Assembly (NCBI RefSeq): GCF_014638845.1
Contig: NZ_BMFP01000006.1
Span: forward strand, 1-64,000
Direction of reading: 5' to 3'
Length of the DNA stretch: 64,000 nt
Origin: Pontibacter amylolyticus
GTDB lineage: Bacteria > Bacteroidota > Bacteroidia > Cytophagales > Hymenobacteraceae
The translations under genes were made by a program, and so were the position numbers. Below, piece after piece: positions 35,936-44,750 of this stretch. The notes below the pieces were generated by a model that was given only the letters and a program-made list of their open reading frames with translations, had not been told where the DNA came from and made no database searches. Positions within the stretch are counted from its first letter, which is position 1; the number at the start of each line of letters is the position of its first letter.

Positions 35936-38900
35936 ATGAGCGTTAAATTTACCAGGAAAGGCAGGCCGATCTGGCCCAAAGTCCTATTGTTTTTCATGCT
36001 GGCCGTCCTGTACGGGCAGAGCGGTTACGGCCAAGCTACACCGGATCAGGTAGTGGGCGTAGTGCAGGATGGTAACGGCGAGGCGCTTATCGGCGTGTCG
36101 GTGCTGGCCAAGAACGAAAGCACGGGCCATACCAGCGGTACTACCACCAACGCAGAAGGAATGTTTTCTTTCAGCAGGCTGCCGCTTGGCGGCCCATATA
36201 CCTTCACGTTCAGCTACATTGGTTTCGAGCCGCAGGCGCTCACGGGTTACACCTTAGAGGAAGGTGAGAAAGAGTCCCTGATGGTCAAGTTGAAAGTGGC
36301 TGAGTCGAAGCTTAACGAGGTGGTAGTAATCGGCTACGGCCAGAACACGCGCCGCAACATCACCACGGCCATCTCCAGCGTAAACCCCGCGGATGTGGCC
36401 GACCGCAACGTGCCGAGTGCCAACCAGTTGCTGCAAGGCCAGGTAGCGGGCGTGAACCTGACAGTGAGCAACGGTACGCCCGGCGGCGCTTCCCGCGTCA
36501 ACATCCGGGGCGTGAGCTCGATCAACGGCGACAACGAGCCGCTGTATGTGGTGGACGGCATTCCGATCTCCAAAGCGCGGGCCAGCTACAACTATACCGG
36601 CGAGTTCATCCAGGACCCGCTCTCGCTCATCAACCCTTCTGATATCGAGTCCATCGAGGTGCTCAAAGACGCTGCTTCGGCCGCCATTTACGGCAGCCGC
36701 GCTGCCAACGGCGTGATTCTGATCACGACCAAACAGGGGCGCAAAGGTGAGCCGAAGATCTCGGTTTCGCAGGTGTCGGGTATTCAAGCCATGCCTAAAA
36801 AGCTCAACCTGCTCAACCCGCAGGAATACATTAGCCTGCAGCAGGAGGCGGTGGATAACTACAACAGCGACCTGAACCTGAGCCCGGGCAAAAGCGGCTA
36901 CATCGACATCAACAAAGTACTGGGCAACGTGCCCGCTGATCCATACGACGTGAACTGGCAGGATTTGATCATCAACGAGGGCGCAGCAACACATCAGACG
37001 GACTTCTCCTTCAGCGGATCCAGCAACACGGTGAAGTACTATACCTCGGTAGGCTATCAGAACCTGGAAGGCCTGTTAAAGAACAGCGCCCTGGAACGCT
37101 ACTCGCTGCGTACCAACCTGGATTTCACCCCGAACAAAGTCCTCAACTTTGGCCTGCGTTTCGGCGGTAACTATACCAACAGCTCTTCGGCGCCCAACGG
37201 CGACCAAGGCACGGCGCTTTTCCAGCGCTCGCTCGAGCAGCGCCCCTACGACCGCATCTACAAAGACGACGGCACGTTCAACATCGGCGGGAAGGACATC
37301 CTGCGTCACAACGGCGTACAAGTGCTGGAGAATGACCTGATCGAAGACAAAAACTACCAGGCGCTCATCAACCTGTACGGCAACGTTAACTTTCTCCAAT
37401 ACCTTACCTGGCACACAGCCTACAATGCTGAACTTCGCTTTGGCCGTGGTTTCCGACACCAGACGCGCCTGCACCCATACGCCTCCGGTAAAGGCCTGAC
37501 CATCGATACGCGCGGCAACCGGGTTTCCCAGAATATCGACAATACGCTGACCTTCTTCAAGAACTGGGGCGGAGACCTGAACACGGAAGCTATGGTGGGC
37601 TATACCTATTACCAGGACGCTTACGATTTCAACAACGCGCAGGGCACGGAGTTTCCGTCGGATGACTTCAGGCACATCACCTCGGCCACGGTGACCACGG
37701 CAAGCGGTGACGCCAACAAGTATGCGATGGAGTCTTACCTCGGGCGGGTACAGCTGGATTACAAGGGACGCTACTTCCTGTCGTCTTCGCTGCGCTACGA
37801 CGGTTCATCCAAGTTCCACAAAGACAACCGCTACGCCTACTTCCCTTCTGTGTCGGCAGGCTGGGTGTTCACGAGCGAAAACTTCTTCCCGACAGCAGAA
37901 TGGCTGGAGTTTGGTAAGCTGCGCGCCAGCTGGGGCAAGACCGGCAACCAGGACGGGATCGGCATTTACAGCTACATGCCGCTGGCATCGGGTGGGTATA
38001 ATTACGGCGCCGAAACCGGTCTATCGGTTACTTCGCTGGGCAACCTGGACCTGAAATGGGAAACCACCCGGCAGACGAACTACGGTCTGGACCTTTCGTT
38101 CCTGAACGGTAGGCTGGCGCTTACCTATGACAACTTCATTAAGAAGACCGACGACCTGCTGTACAACGTGCCGACGCTGGCCACGAGTGGATTTACGCAC
38201 CGTACCACCAACATCGGCTCCATGGAAAACAAGGGGCATGAGTTTACCCTCACCAGCGTCAACATCGAAAAGGACCGCTTCCGCTGGAGCACCAGCCTGA
38301 ACATGGCTTCCATCCGCAATAAAGTGACCAGCCTGATCGGTAACGAGCCGATCCAGGTAGGTGGCTGGAATGCCATCATCCCGGGACAGCCGCTGGGCGT
38401 GTTCTACGGGTATAAGCAAAGTGGCATATACCAGACCATCGAAGAGATCCCGGAAGCCTTGCAGAAGCAGGGAGTGCGCCCGGGCGACATGATCTTTGAA
38501 GACCTGGACGGCAACAACCTGATCAACTCGGCTGACCTGTCCGTGATCGGGAGCGCTCAGCCTGACCTGTTCGGTGGCCTGACCAACAACGTGGAGATCG
38601 GCAACTTTGACATCTCGCTCTTTGCCACTTTTTCCCTCGGCAATGAGATCGCCGCTGCCTGGCGCTCGGGCCTGGACCACATGGGTGGCCGCGACTACAA
38701 CCAGGTGCGGGACACTTACGAAAACCGCTGGACCGGACCGGGCACCAGCAACGACGTACCGCGTGCCACCAAAAGCGCCTATAACATGAAGAACAGCAGC
38801 TACTTTGTGGAGGATGCCTCCTACCTGCGCATCAAGAACCTGACCATCGGCTACAAGCTGCCAGCCTCTATGCTGCAGAAGCTGGCCATACAGCAGGCGC

Positions 38901-39058
38901 GGGTATACTTGTCCGGCACCAACCTCTATACCTTCACCGGGTACAGCGGCTACGATCCGGAGGCTTCCAGCTCGCTTGACGCCCGCTCGTTCGGCATCGA
39001 CAACCTGGTGACGCCACAGCCACGCGCCTTTATGGCCGGGATCAATGTAAGTTTTTAA
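35936..39058 (+). CDS. SusC/RagA family TonB-dependent transporter (locus 3)
   Basis: 1040 aa from ATG 35936, giving a signal peptide ending GYGQA; the TTG at 35861 adds 25 unlikely residues. A carboxypeptidase-like domain (VVGVVQDGNGEALIGVSVLA), TonB region (KLNEVVVIGYGQNTRRN), plug (VNIRGVSSINGDNEPLYVVD; LKDAASAAIYGSRAANGVIL) and barrel (ending FMAGINVSF) are present. No STN signalling domain is found between signal peptide and plug, although the gene sits with sigma/FecR genes that are normally triggered through such a domain. susD follows after 19 bp. Confidence 0.95.
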   Translation: MSVKFTRKGRPIWPKVLLFFMLAVLYGQSGYGQATPDQVVGVVQDGNGEALIGVSVLAKNESTGHTSGTTTNAEGMFSFSRLPLGGPYTFTFSYIGFEPQALTGYTLEEGEKESLMVKLKVAESKLNEVVVIGYGQNTRRNITTAISSVNPADVADRNVPSANQLLQGQVAGVNLTVSNGTPGGASRVNIRGVSSINGDNEPLYVVDGIPISKARASYNYTGEFIQDPLSLINPSDIESIEVLKDAASAAIYGSRAANGVILITTKQGRKGEPKISVSQVSGIQAMPKKLNLLNPQEYISLQQEAVDNYNSDLNLSPGKSGYIDINKVLGNVPADPYDVNWQDLIINEGAATHQTDFSFSGSSNTVKYYTSVGYQNLEGLLKNSALERYSLRTNLDFTPNKVLNFGLRFGGNYTNSSSAPNGDQGTALFQRSLEQRPYDRIYKDDGTFNIGGKDILRHNGVQVLENDLIEDKNYQALINLYGNVNFLQYLTWHTAYNAELRFGRGFRHQTRLHPYASGKGLTIDTRGNRVSQNIDNTLTFFKNWGGDLNTEAMVGYTYYQDAYDFNNAQGTEFPSDDFRHITSATVTTASGDANKYAMESYLGRVQLDYKGRYFLSSSLRYDGSSKFHKDNRYAYFPSVSAGWVFTSENFFPTAEWLEFGKLRASWGKTGNQDGIGIYSYMPLASGGYNYGAETGLSVTSLGNLDLKWETTRQTNYGLDLSFLNGRLALTYDNFIKKTDDLLYNVPTLATSGFTHRTTNIGSMENKGHEFTLTSVNIEKDRFRWSTSLNMASIRNKVTSLIGNEPIQVGGWNAIIPGQPLGVFYGYKQSGIYQTIEEIPEALQKQGVRPGDMIFEDLDGNNLINSADLSVIGSAQPDLFGGLTNNVEIGNFDISLFATFSLGNEIAAAWRSGLDHMGGRDYNQVRDTYENRWTGPGTSNDVPRATKSAYNMKNSSYFVEDASYLRIKNLTIGYKLPASMLQKLAIQQARVYLSGTNLYTFTGYSGYDPEASSSLDARSFGIDNLVTPQPRAFMAGINVSF

Positions 39059-39077
39059 TCTTCAAACAAGTATAAAC

Positions 39078-40406
39078 ATGCTTCGAACATATAAACTAGC
39101 AGCTTTAAGTATGGCCCTGGGGGCTGGTGTGCTTTTCTCCTCGTGCAGCAAAGAACTGGATGTAACACCGGAAAGCGCCGTATCGCCTGATCAGATCAAC
39201 GAAAGCAATGTCGGCTTTTTTCTCAACGGCCTGTACCGGGCCGCTACCCCGGAACGGGACAACTACCTGATCAACGACATCCGGGGCGGCAACTATACCT
39301 GGACGCCGCTTTCGGGCAACAACAGTGCCTACGGCCGACTCATCACAGGCAACGGGGTAGACGACGGTTTGAGCTATTCCTCGTCTCTCTGGAAAAATAC
39401 CTACAGGACCATTTACAGCGCCAACAACGTGATACAGGCCTGTGACAAGCTAGGCGCGCAGGGAAGCGTGAAAGTGGTGAAAGCCGAAGCGAGCTACCTC
39501 AGGGCTTACCTGTACTACCAGCTGGTTACCGCTTTTGGCGGGGTGCCGCTGATCGTGGAAAATACCACCGAGAACCTGCCCCGCAACACAGCCGACCAGG
39601 TATGGGAGCAGATCATCAAAGATTTGGACTTTGCCATCGCCGAGGCCAAACCGCTGAAAGAAGCCACGAACAAACGCGTGTCCAAAGAAGCGGCTACGGC
39701 CTTGAAAGCGCGCGTACTGCTGGCCCGGGGCAACAAGGCAGAGGCAGCCCAGCTGGCTCAGAGCGTGATCCAGAGCAGCGGCCTGGGCCTGGTGGCAGAC
39801 TATGGCAGCATCTTCCGCAACACGGCTTCGTCCCGCGAAGTGCTCTTTGCTTTCTCTAACCTCAAAACCGAGACCAACCTACGCTTGTCCAGTTTGTTCT
39901 GGCCCTACGGCACGGCCTGGGCTGGTTCTTACTTCGTGCAGCCTTCCACCGAGGTGCTCGAGTCGCTTTATACTCCGGAAGACGTGCGCGGCATGGTGAA
40001 CATCGACACCATTTACAACGCCGACAAAACCTATAACGTCATTGTGAGCAAGTACTGGGACGTGCAGCCGGTGATCGTCAGCCGCCTTTCCGAAATGTAC
40101 CTGATCAGCGCCGAAGGGCTGCCGTTGGAGCAGGGCCTGGTATACCTGAATGCGCTTCGCAAGGTCCGGGGCGTGGAGGAGTATGAGCTAGCAGATTTTG
40201 CCTCGCCGGAAGCTTACCTTGAAGCAGTGCTGGAGGAGCGCAGAAGAGAGCTCTACAGTGAAGGCTTCCTGTTCTTCGACCTGGTGCGCACGGGCAAGGC
40301 GATTGACCTTCCCAACATTCAAAATACCAACCAGTATGTGCTGCCCCTGCCCGGCGACCAGATCAACCTGTCGAACGGTGTGCTGACACAAAACCAAGGC
40401 TATTAA
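39078..40406 (+). CDS. SusD/RagB family lipoprotein (locus 3)
   Basis: 442 aa, short for the family. Lipobox LFSSC (C23). SusD motifs: KAEASYLRAYLYYQLVTAFG GV-type helix, TADQVWEQIIKDLDFAIAEA, and at the C-terminus SRLSEMYLISAEGLPLEQGL and LEERRRELYSEGFLFFDLVR. It ends LPLPGDQINLSNGVLTQNQ-type, as usual. It is the surface glycan-binding partner of the SusC upstream. A terminator-like hairpin follows at 40437, before the enzyme genes. Confidence 0.94.
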   Translation: MLRTYKLAALSMALGAGVLFSSCSKELDVTPESAVSPDQINESNVGFFLNGLYRAATPERDNYLINDIRGGNYTWTPLSGNNSAYGRLITGNGVDDGLSYSSSLWKNTYRTIYSANNVIQACDKLGAQGSVKVVKAEASYLRAYLYYQLVTAFGGVPLIVENTTENLPRNTADQVWEQIIKDLDFAIAEAKPLKEATNKRVSKEAATALKARVLLARGNKAEAAQLAQSVIQSSGLGLVADYGSIFRNTASSREVLFAFSNLKTETNLRLSSLFWPYGTAWAGSYFVQPSTEVLESLYTPEDVRGMVNIDTIYNADKTYNVIVSKYWDVQPVIVSRLSEMYLISAEGLPLEQGLVYLNALRKVRGVEEYELADFASPEAYLEAVLEERRRELYSEGFLFFDLVRTGKAIDLPNIQNTNQYVLPLPGDQINLSNGVLTQNQGY

Positions 40407-40436
40407 TGGTAATAAGTAAAGTAGATTGATTGTGAG

Positions 40437-40471
40437 AAGGGAGTCAACCGAAGTGGCGACTCCTTTCTTTT
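40437..40471 (+). terminator. Hairpin between susD 3 and the enzyme genes
   Basis: AAGGGAGTC (40437-40445) pairs with GACTCCTTT (40458-40466) with one mismatch, followed by CTTTTT. It probably causes partial termination, lowering enzyme expression relative to susCD. Confidence 0.65.
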
Positions 40472-40504
40472 TAACTTCCCAACCACGTGCACATTAACTC
40501 AAAC

Positions 40505-41479
40505 ATGATATTAAAAAAACTCAGTTTCCTGGCGCTAGCGGCTGGTATACTGGCCGCCTGCCAGCCCACAAAACCGGAAGCCGCCCTCCGTGCTGCCACC
40601 ACAGTAAAACCAGTACTTCAAGATACGGTTGGCTGGAAGATCGACACCCTCTCCCCAGGCTTTATTAAGTATAATTACACCCGGTATTACGAGCCTTATA
40701 CCTCGGCACAAATCGTGCATGTGCTGGAGGTGGACCTTGCTTCCGGTAGGTATGATCTGGTGCTGGACAACGTGTTCCCGGAGGATTCGCTGTCGGCAGT
40801 GGCGGAAGCGCACGAGCCGGCCCTGGCGGCTATCAACGGCACTTATTACGAACTGGTGGAGAACGGACAGTCCTCCTCTTTTTTCAAGGCAGATCACGAG
40901 ATCAAAACCTCGGTGACCGTACCGCCTGATCACAAGCTTTTCTGGAAGCATGAAGGGGCGTTTTATTACGATGGCGGTAAAAAGCAAATGGGCATTGCCT
41001 ACGGTGACAATGCTTCCTATACCCAGATGCCTTATGCCAACATCATCTCGGGTTCGCCGATGCTCATCTACGAGTACAAGCCCGTGGGCGAGATTTTTGC
41101 CCAATCGCAGGACAAGCCCCTGGAACAACTCGACTATGAGCACCCCGACCGGCACCAGGGCGTGCGGCACCCACGAACGGCCATTGCCACCGTGGACAAG
41201 AGCCGCGTCCTGCTCATCACTGTCGATGGCCGCCACGCAGGTAAATCCGCGGGCATGTCGGCCAAAGAGCTGACGCAGTTCATTCAGAAATACTTCGACC
41301 CGGCCTACGCCCTGAACCTCGACGGCGGAGGCTCCACCACCATGTGGATCAAAGGAGAAGGCGTGGTCAATTACCCGACCGACAACAAGCGCTTCGACCA
41401 TTACGGCCAGCGCCGGATCCGCAACTACATCATGGTAACAGAAAAGTCCGCGAATGCAGCTTCGGCGGCAGGGAAGTAG
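40505..41479 (+). CDS. NAGPA-type phosphodiester glycosidase lipoprotein
   Basis: 324 aa from ATG 40505, which gives a lipobox ILAAC (C19); a GTG at 40487 is less likely. The NAGPA/phosphodiester-glycosidase domain is evident: EPALAAINGTYYELVENGQS, ANIISGSPMLI, RHPRTAIATVDKSRVLLITV DGR-type, and the hallmark NLDGGGSTTMWIKGEGVVN. In mammals this domain removes GlcNAc from GlcNAc-1-phospho-6-mannose; bacterial members cleave sugar-phosphodiester bonds. As an outer-membrane or periplasmic lipoprotein in a sus locus, it likely releases a sugar from a phosphodiester-linked polymer. It leads a three-gene enzyme set. Confidence 0.88.
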   Translation: MILKKLSFLALAAGILAACQPTKPEAALRAATTVKPVLQDTVGWKIDTLSPGFIKYNYTRYYEPYTSAQIVHVLEVDLASGRYDLVLDNVFPEDSLSAVAEAHEPALAAINGTYYELVENGQSSSFFKADHEIKTSVTVPPDHKLFWKHEGAFYYDGGKKQMGIAYGDNASYTQMPYANIISGSPMLIYEYKPVGEIFAQSQDKPLEQLDYEHPDRHQGVRHPRTAIATVDKSRVLLITVDGRHAGKSAGMSAKELTQFIQKYFDPAYALNLDGGGSTTMWIKGEGVVNYPTDNKRFDHYGQRRIRNYIMVTEKSANAASAAGK

Positions 41480-41502
41480 CAGGTATCGACAAGAAATAAC
41501 GT

Positions 41503-42693
41503 ATGAAGCTAGAAAAAATAACACCACTTTTAATGGCCTGCTTGCTGTGTTTTGGCGCAGAACTGCAGGCCCAGTCCACAAGTAAAGCAGAAGAGAAGGT
41601 GAAGCTGCCGGACATCCCCGGCTACCAGACCCTGAAGGGCGATTTTCACATGCACACGGTCTTTTCGGACGGACACGTGTGGCCGTCTTTCCGGCTCTAC
41701 GAGGCAGACCGGGACGGGCTGGACGCCATTTCGATCACCGAGCACATCGACTACGAAGGCTATCCGGACGAAATCAGAAAAGATTACAACAAGTCGCACC
41801 AGATCGCCACGGAATCGGCCGCCAAGACGGATGTGCTGGTGATACAAGGGGTGGAGATCTCTCCCCGTGTGACGCCCTACCACCACAACGCCCTCTTTGT
41901 AAAGGATGCCAACAAGTTGCCTTCCGATTACATGAAAGACGGGAAAAAGAAGTTTGTGATGAAGGACAACCCGACTGAAAAGCAGCTGCTGGCTCCCTTC
42001 TGGGAGGCCAAGAGGCAGGGTGCCTTCATCTTTTACAACCACCCCAACTACCGCTGGTGGGACAAGGACAAGTATGGCCTGGACCTCTTCTCGGACCTGC
42101 ACCGGAAAATGCTCGCCGAAGGGTTGCTGCACGGCGTGGAAGTCGTGAATTCGGGTATCTACAACCTGGAAGCGCACCGCATGGCCGAGAAGTATAACCT
42201 GACCATGCTGGCCAACTCCGACGAGCACCGGGACATCAGCTATACCTACCGTCACTCGCACCGGCCGATGACACTGGTCTTCGCCAAAGAACGCTCGGAG
42301 GAGGGAATCCGGGAAGCGCTGCAGGCACGCCGCACGGCGGTATACTTCGACGATTACCTGGTGGGCCGGGAAAAGGAGCTGGACGCCTTCTTCAAAGCTT
42401 CGCTGGAGGTAAAGGCTGTGAAAAGCAACCGACGAAACGTCGAGCCGGTCATCCTGATCCATATTCAAAACAAATCGGACATCCCGTACGAGGTGGTGTG
42501 CAAAAGCGACCAGGACTTCGAAAACCTGCCCCTAGGCCGCCTCACGCTGAAACCGCACGAAACGACCACCCTGACCCTGAAGACCTTGTGGCAGGAGCTG
42601 CCCGAAGTGCCGCTGCGCTTTGAGGTGCAGAACGTACTGGTGTCTCCGGAGAAAGCGCTTCAAACCGAGCTGCGGGTCAAGGTGACCGAGTAA
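41503..42693 (+). CDS. Exported PHP-domain phosphodiesterase (Sb-PDE-like)
   Basis: 396 aa. A signal peptide ends ELQAQS. PHP metal-binding motifs: GDFHMHTVFSDGHVWP, SITEHIDY, VIQGVEIS, FYNHPNY and ANSDEHRD; together they supply the His/Asp/Glu set for a trinuclear site. A C-terminal beta-domain (~300-396; VILIHIQNKSDIPYEVVCKS) follows. Exported PHP proteins with this layout resemble the Sb-PDE group, which hydrolyses phosphodiesters. It lies 23 bp after the NAGPA-like gene. Together they could strip sugar and phosphate from a phosphodiester-linked glycan. The precise bond cut by each enzyme is inference. Confidence 0.82.
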   Translation: MKLEKITPLLMACLLCFGAELQAQSTSKAEEKVKLPDIPGYQTLKGDFHMHTVFSDGHVWPSFRLYEADRDGLDAISITEHIDYEGYPDEIRKDYNKSHQIATESAAKTDVLVIQGVEISPRVTPYHHNALFVKDANKLPSDYMKDGKKKFVMKDNPTEKQLLAPFWEAKRQGAFIFYNHPNYRWWDKDKYGLDLFSDLHRKMLAEGLLHGVEVVNSGIYNLEAHRMAEKYNLTMLANSDEHRDISYTYRHSHRPMTLVFAKERSEEGIREALQARRTAVYFDDYLVGREKELDAFFKASLEVKAVKSNRRNVEPVILIHIQNKSDIPYEVVCKSDQDFENLPLGRLTLKPHETTTLTLKTLWQELPEVPLRFEVQNVLVSPEKALQTELRVKVTE

Positions 42694-42729
42694 CAAAGCA
42701 AGTATAACAAGACTCTAAATTTTAAACGT

Positions 42730-43674
42730 GTGAGAAAGTCGTTCCATTGTTCTATGCTGGTGTGCCTCCTATACCTGGTGACAGCTACAATTGCTTTTGC
42801 CAGTCCACCTAAAACAGCACCGAAGCCCCTGAAAATTGGCTATGCGCTGGGGTTGAACAAAGTTTCGGCGGAGCAGATGCAATATGCCAAATCAGTAGGG
42901 GTGGATTATGTGGAGGTTTCCTTCGGAGGCCTGATTGACGGCAACCGGGATCTTAAGGTGAGCGATGAGGAGATGACCGAACTTATGCATAGGGCCAAAA
43001 AAGCAGCGGATGATGCCGGCATCAAAATATGGTCCATCCACATGCCATTTGGCAAGCAAATCGACCTTTCGCTGACAGACGAAGCAGAACGCCAGCAGGT
43101 GGTAGCCCTGCATCGGAAAGTGCTCGGGTACTGCAAGATCTTACAGCTTGAAATCATTCTCTTCCACCCAAGTTATTACCTGGGCCTGAACGAGCGGGAG
43201 GCCCGTAAAAACCAGCTGATTAAATCGGCCATAGAACTGAACAAAATTGTCCGCAGTATGAACGCGACGATGGTGATCGAAAACATGCTGGGTCCCGAAC
43301 TTTTGGTAGACGCGGAGCGGGAACGCCCGCTGTGCCGCACCGTGGAAGAGACTGTGGAGATCATGAACCGCCTGCCTAAAAGCATTTACGCGGCCGTGGA
43401 CATGAACCACATCAAAAACCCTGAAAACCTGATCCGCGCCTTAGGCAGACGCTTGAAGTCGGTGCACATCGCGGACGGTACCGGGGAGGCGGAGAATCAT
43501 TACTTTCCCTGCTCGGGGCAAGGCAATAATAACTGGACCGAAATACTGGCTGCGTTGCACGAAGCCCGCTACACCGGTCCGTTCCTTTTCGAGAGTGCTT
43601 TTGAAGACGCCAGGGATCTGAAAGCTTGCTACGAATCAATGTACAACACCTTTATAGAAGAAAACCAGTTGTAA
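42730..43674 (+). CDS. Exported sugar isomerase/epimerase-like TIM-barrel protein
   Basis: 314 aa with a GTG start; an in-frame ATG lies 8 codons later. Residues 1-~24 look like a signal peptide (ending ATIAFAS). The rest is an AP-endonuclease-2/xylose-isomerase-like TIM barrel: GVDYVEVSFGGLIDG, IIL FHPS-type strand, MVIENMLGPE (metal Glu), AAVDMNHI (Asp), SVHIADGTGE (His) and FLFESAFED (Glu). Such proteins isomerise or epimerise sugars, or are phosphodiesterase-like. It lies 36 bp after the PHP gene and ends the operon at a terminator. Its export is unusual because most relatives are cytoplasmic. Confidence 0.78.
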   Translation: MRKSFHCSMLVCLLYLVTATIAFASPPKTAPKPLKIGYALGLNKVSAEQMQYAKSVGVDYVEVSFGGLIDGNRDLKVSDEEMTELMHRAKKAADDAGIKIWSIHMPFGKQIDLSLTDEAERQQVVALHRKVLGYCKILQLEIILFHPSYYLGLNEREARKNQLIKSAIELNKIVRSMNATMVIENMLGPELLVDAERERPLCRTVEETVEIMNRLPKSIYAAVDMNHIKNPENLIRALGRRLKSVHIADGTGEAENHYFPCSGQGNNNWTEILAALHEARYTGPFLFESAFEDARDLKACYESMYNTFIEENQL

Positions 43675-43703
43675 CAACGAAAGGAAGCAGGTAGCGGAAT
43701 CAG

Positions 43704-43741
43704 AGCGGCTGACGTGCAAGGGACACGTTGGTCGCTTTTTT
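43704..43741 (+). terminator. Intrinsic terminator of locus 3
   Basis: AGCGGCTGACGTG (43704-43716) pairs along its whole length with CACGTTGGTCGCT (43724-43736), three pairs being G-U, and a run of Ts follows. It ends the operon 30 bp after the last stop codon. Confidence 0.85.
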
Positions 43742-43970
43742 CTTGCTCTTCATGAGCCAAAAGCCTTACCCTGACCGGGCGGTGGGGGTGGAAATCCGGA
43801 AATGTAGCATAGGCTAGACGCAGCTGAATTGACCAGCCTGCCTGGAAGGCTGCAGGAACTCGCACCCAGTGCAGCCGAGCTTCAGCTGCTTTTTCAGATA
43901 GACTTCCGAAACAATTCTTCCCATCTGGAAACACGCTTTTTGTCAACATCCAGTGGCCTGGTCTGACCCT

Positions 43971-44009
43971 GTCAACCGATCAGGTCCCTGGAGGACCTGA
44001 TCGGTTGAC
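43971..44009. repeat. 17-bp perfect inverted repeat
   Basis: Arms 43971-43987 and 43993-44009 (GTCAACCGATCAGGTCC and its complement) with a 5-nt loop. No T-run follows and no gene is adjacent on the left for ~300 bp. The surrounding 43742-44160 holds no credible gene. It may be a terminator, a REP-like element or the scar of a small mobile unit. Confidence 0.6.
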
Positions 44010-44160
44010 GATTCTGACGTAATGAACCGTTGCAGAATGTTACCCTATAACAGTAGTTTACAGAAACGTTATAATAGGGTAATATTCCGGCAACAGTCGT
44101 TTCCTACCTTGCAGCAGATAGATTTAGAGTTCTTATGCTTAACCATTCTCTATAAAACAA

Positions 44161-44427
44161 ATGGCTGTAAAAACGAAAATCAACTTTGAACGCTTGCTTG
44201 TTGGCACGGAGTTGGAAACCCCAGAAGGAATAGGAAGGTTCAGATTGTATAAGGAAGGAAATTTTAAAGATCAGAATGTGCTGGTGGAGCATCCGAAAGG
44301 AAGGATGAAATGGTACGCGGCGCACGAACTACAGCTGCACGCTTCAAACAACAGGGCTGAACAGGAGGGAACCCGCATCCGGCCGTTTACCGCACGGGCG
44401 CCTGAGCTACTTTATTACGCCATATAA
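44161..44427 (+). CDS. Small hypothetical protein, 88 aa
   Basis: ATG start preceded by an AT-rich stretch; followed by a clear intrinsic terminator, so it looks like a single-gene unit. The sequence is basic (MAVKTKINFERLLVG start), with a beta-rich middle (TPEGIGRFRLYKEGNFKD, WYAAHELQLH). There is no signal peptide or membrane helix. I do not recognise a family. Its own terminator and normal composition argue that it is real. Confidence 0.6.
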   Translation: MAVKTKINFERLLVGTELETPEGIGRFRLYKEGNFKDQNVLVEHPKGRMKWYAAHELQLHASNNRAEQEGTRIRPFTARAPELLYYAI

Positions 44428-44490
44428 GCGTCTGGTTCCTTTCCATCTGAGGCCTGATCTTGGCAGATCCCTTTTTATGATTTGCTTCTT

Positions 44491-44522
44491 ACGGCAGCCG
44501 GTTAAAACGGCTGCCGTTTTTT
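44491..44522 (+). terminator. Intrinsic terminator of the 88-aa gene
   Basis: ACGGCAGCCG / CGGCTGCCGT, 10 perfect bp, 7-nt loop, followed by TTTTT. Confidence 0.88.
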
Positions 44523-44584
44523 GTGGACGCTACTTCTGAGGTTCTTTAAGGCAGATGCTCGCCTTGGAATCCGGATGAAACGCA

Positions 44585-44615
44585 AAAGGCGCTTTCCCAA
44601 GCGGGAGGCGCCTTT
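44585..44615. terminator. Terminator facing the GH1 gene
   Basis: AAAGGCGC (44585-44592) and GCGCCTTT (44608-44615) enclose an inner TCCC/GGGA stem. It lies between convergent genes and can serve the minus-strand GH1 gene that ends at 44751. Confidence 0.7.
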
Positions 44616-44750
44616 GTACTAACCTTACTAACAATCTAATCTTTCACCTTGTACCAAAGATACAGCGGTTTTTGCAGGTATGCTACAGCCTTCAGCAGTC
44701 TTAACAGTTATATAACCTGGGCTTGAATTAGGCGTAACTTATGGCTGACT

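Noticed and set aside
36254-36994. 246-codon minus-strand ORF inside susC 3 (and similar long shadows at 38021, 41530, 57358, 56059)
   Set aside because: All lie opposite strongly supported genes and lack recognisable domains.
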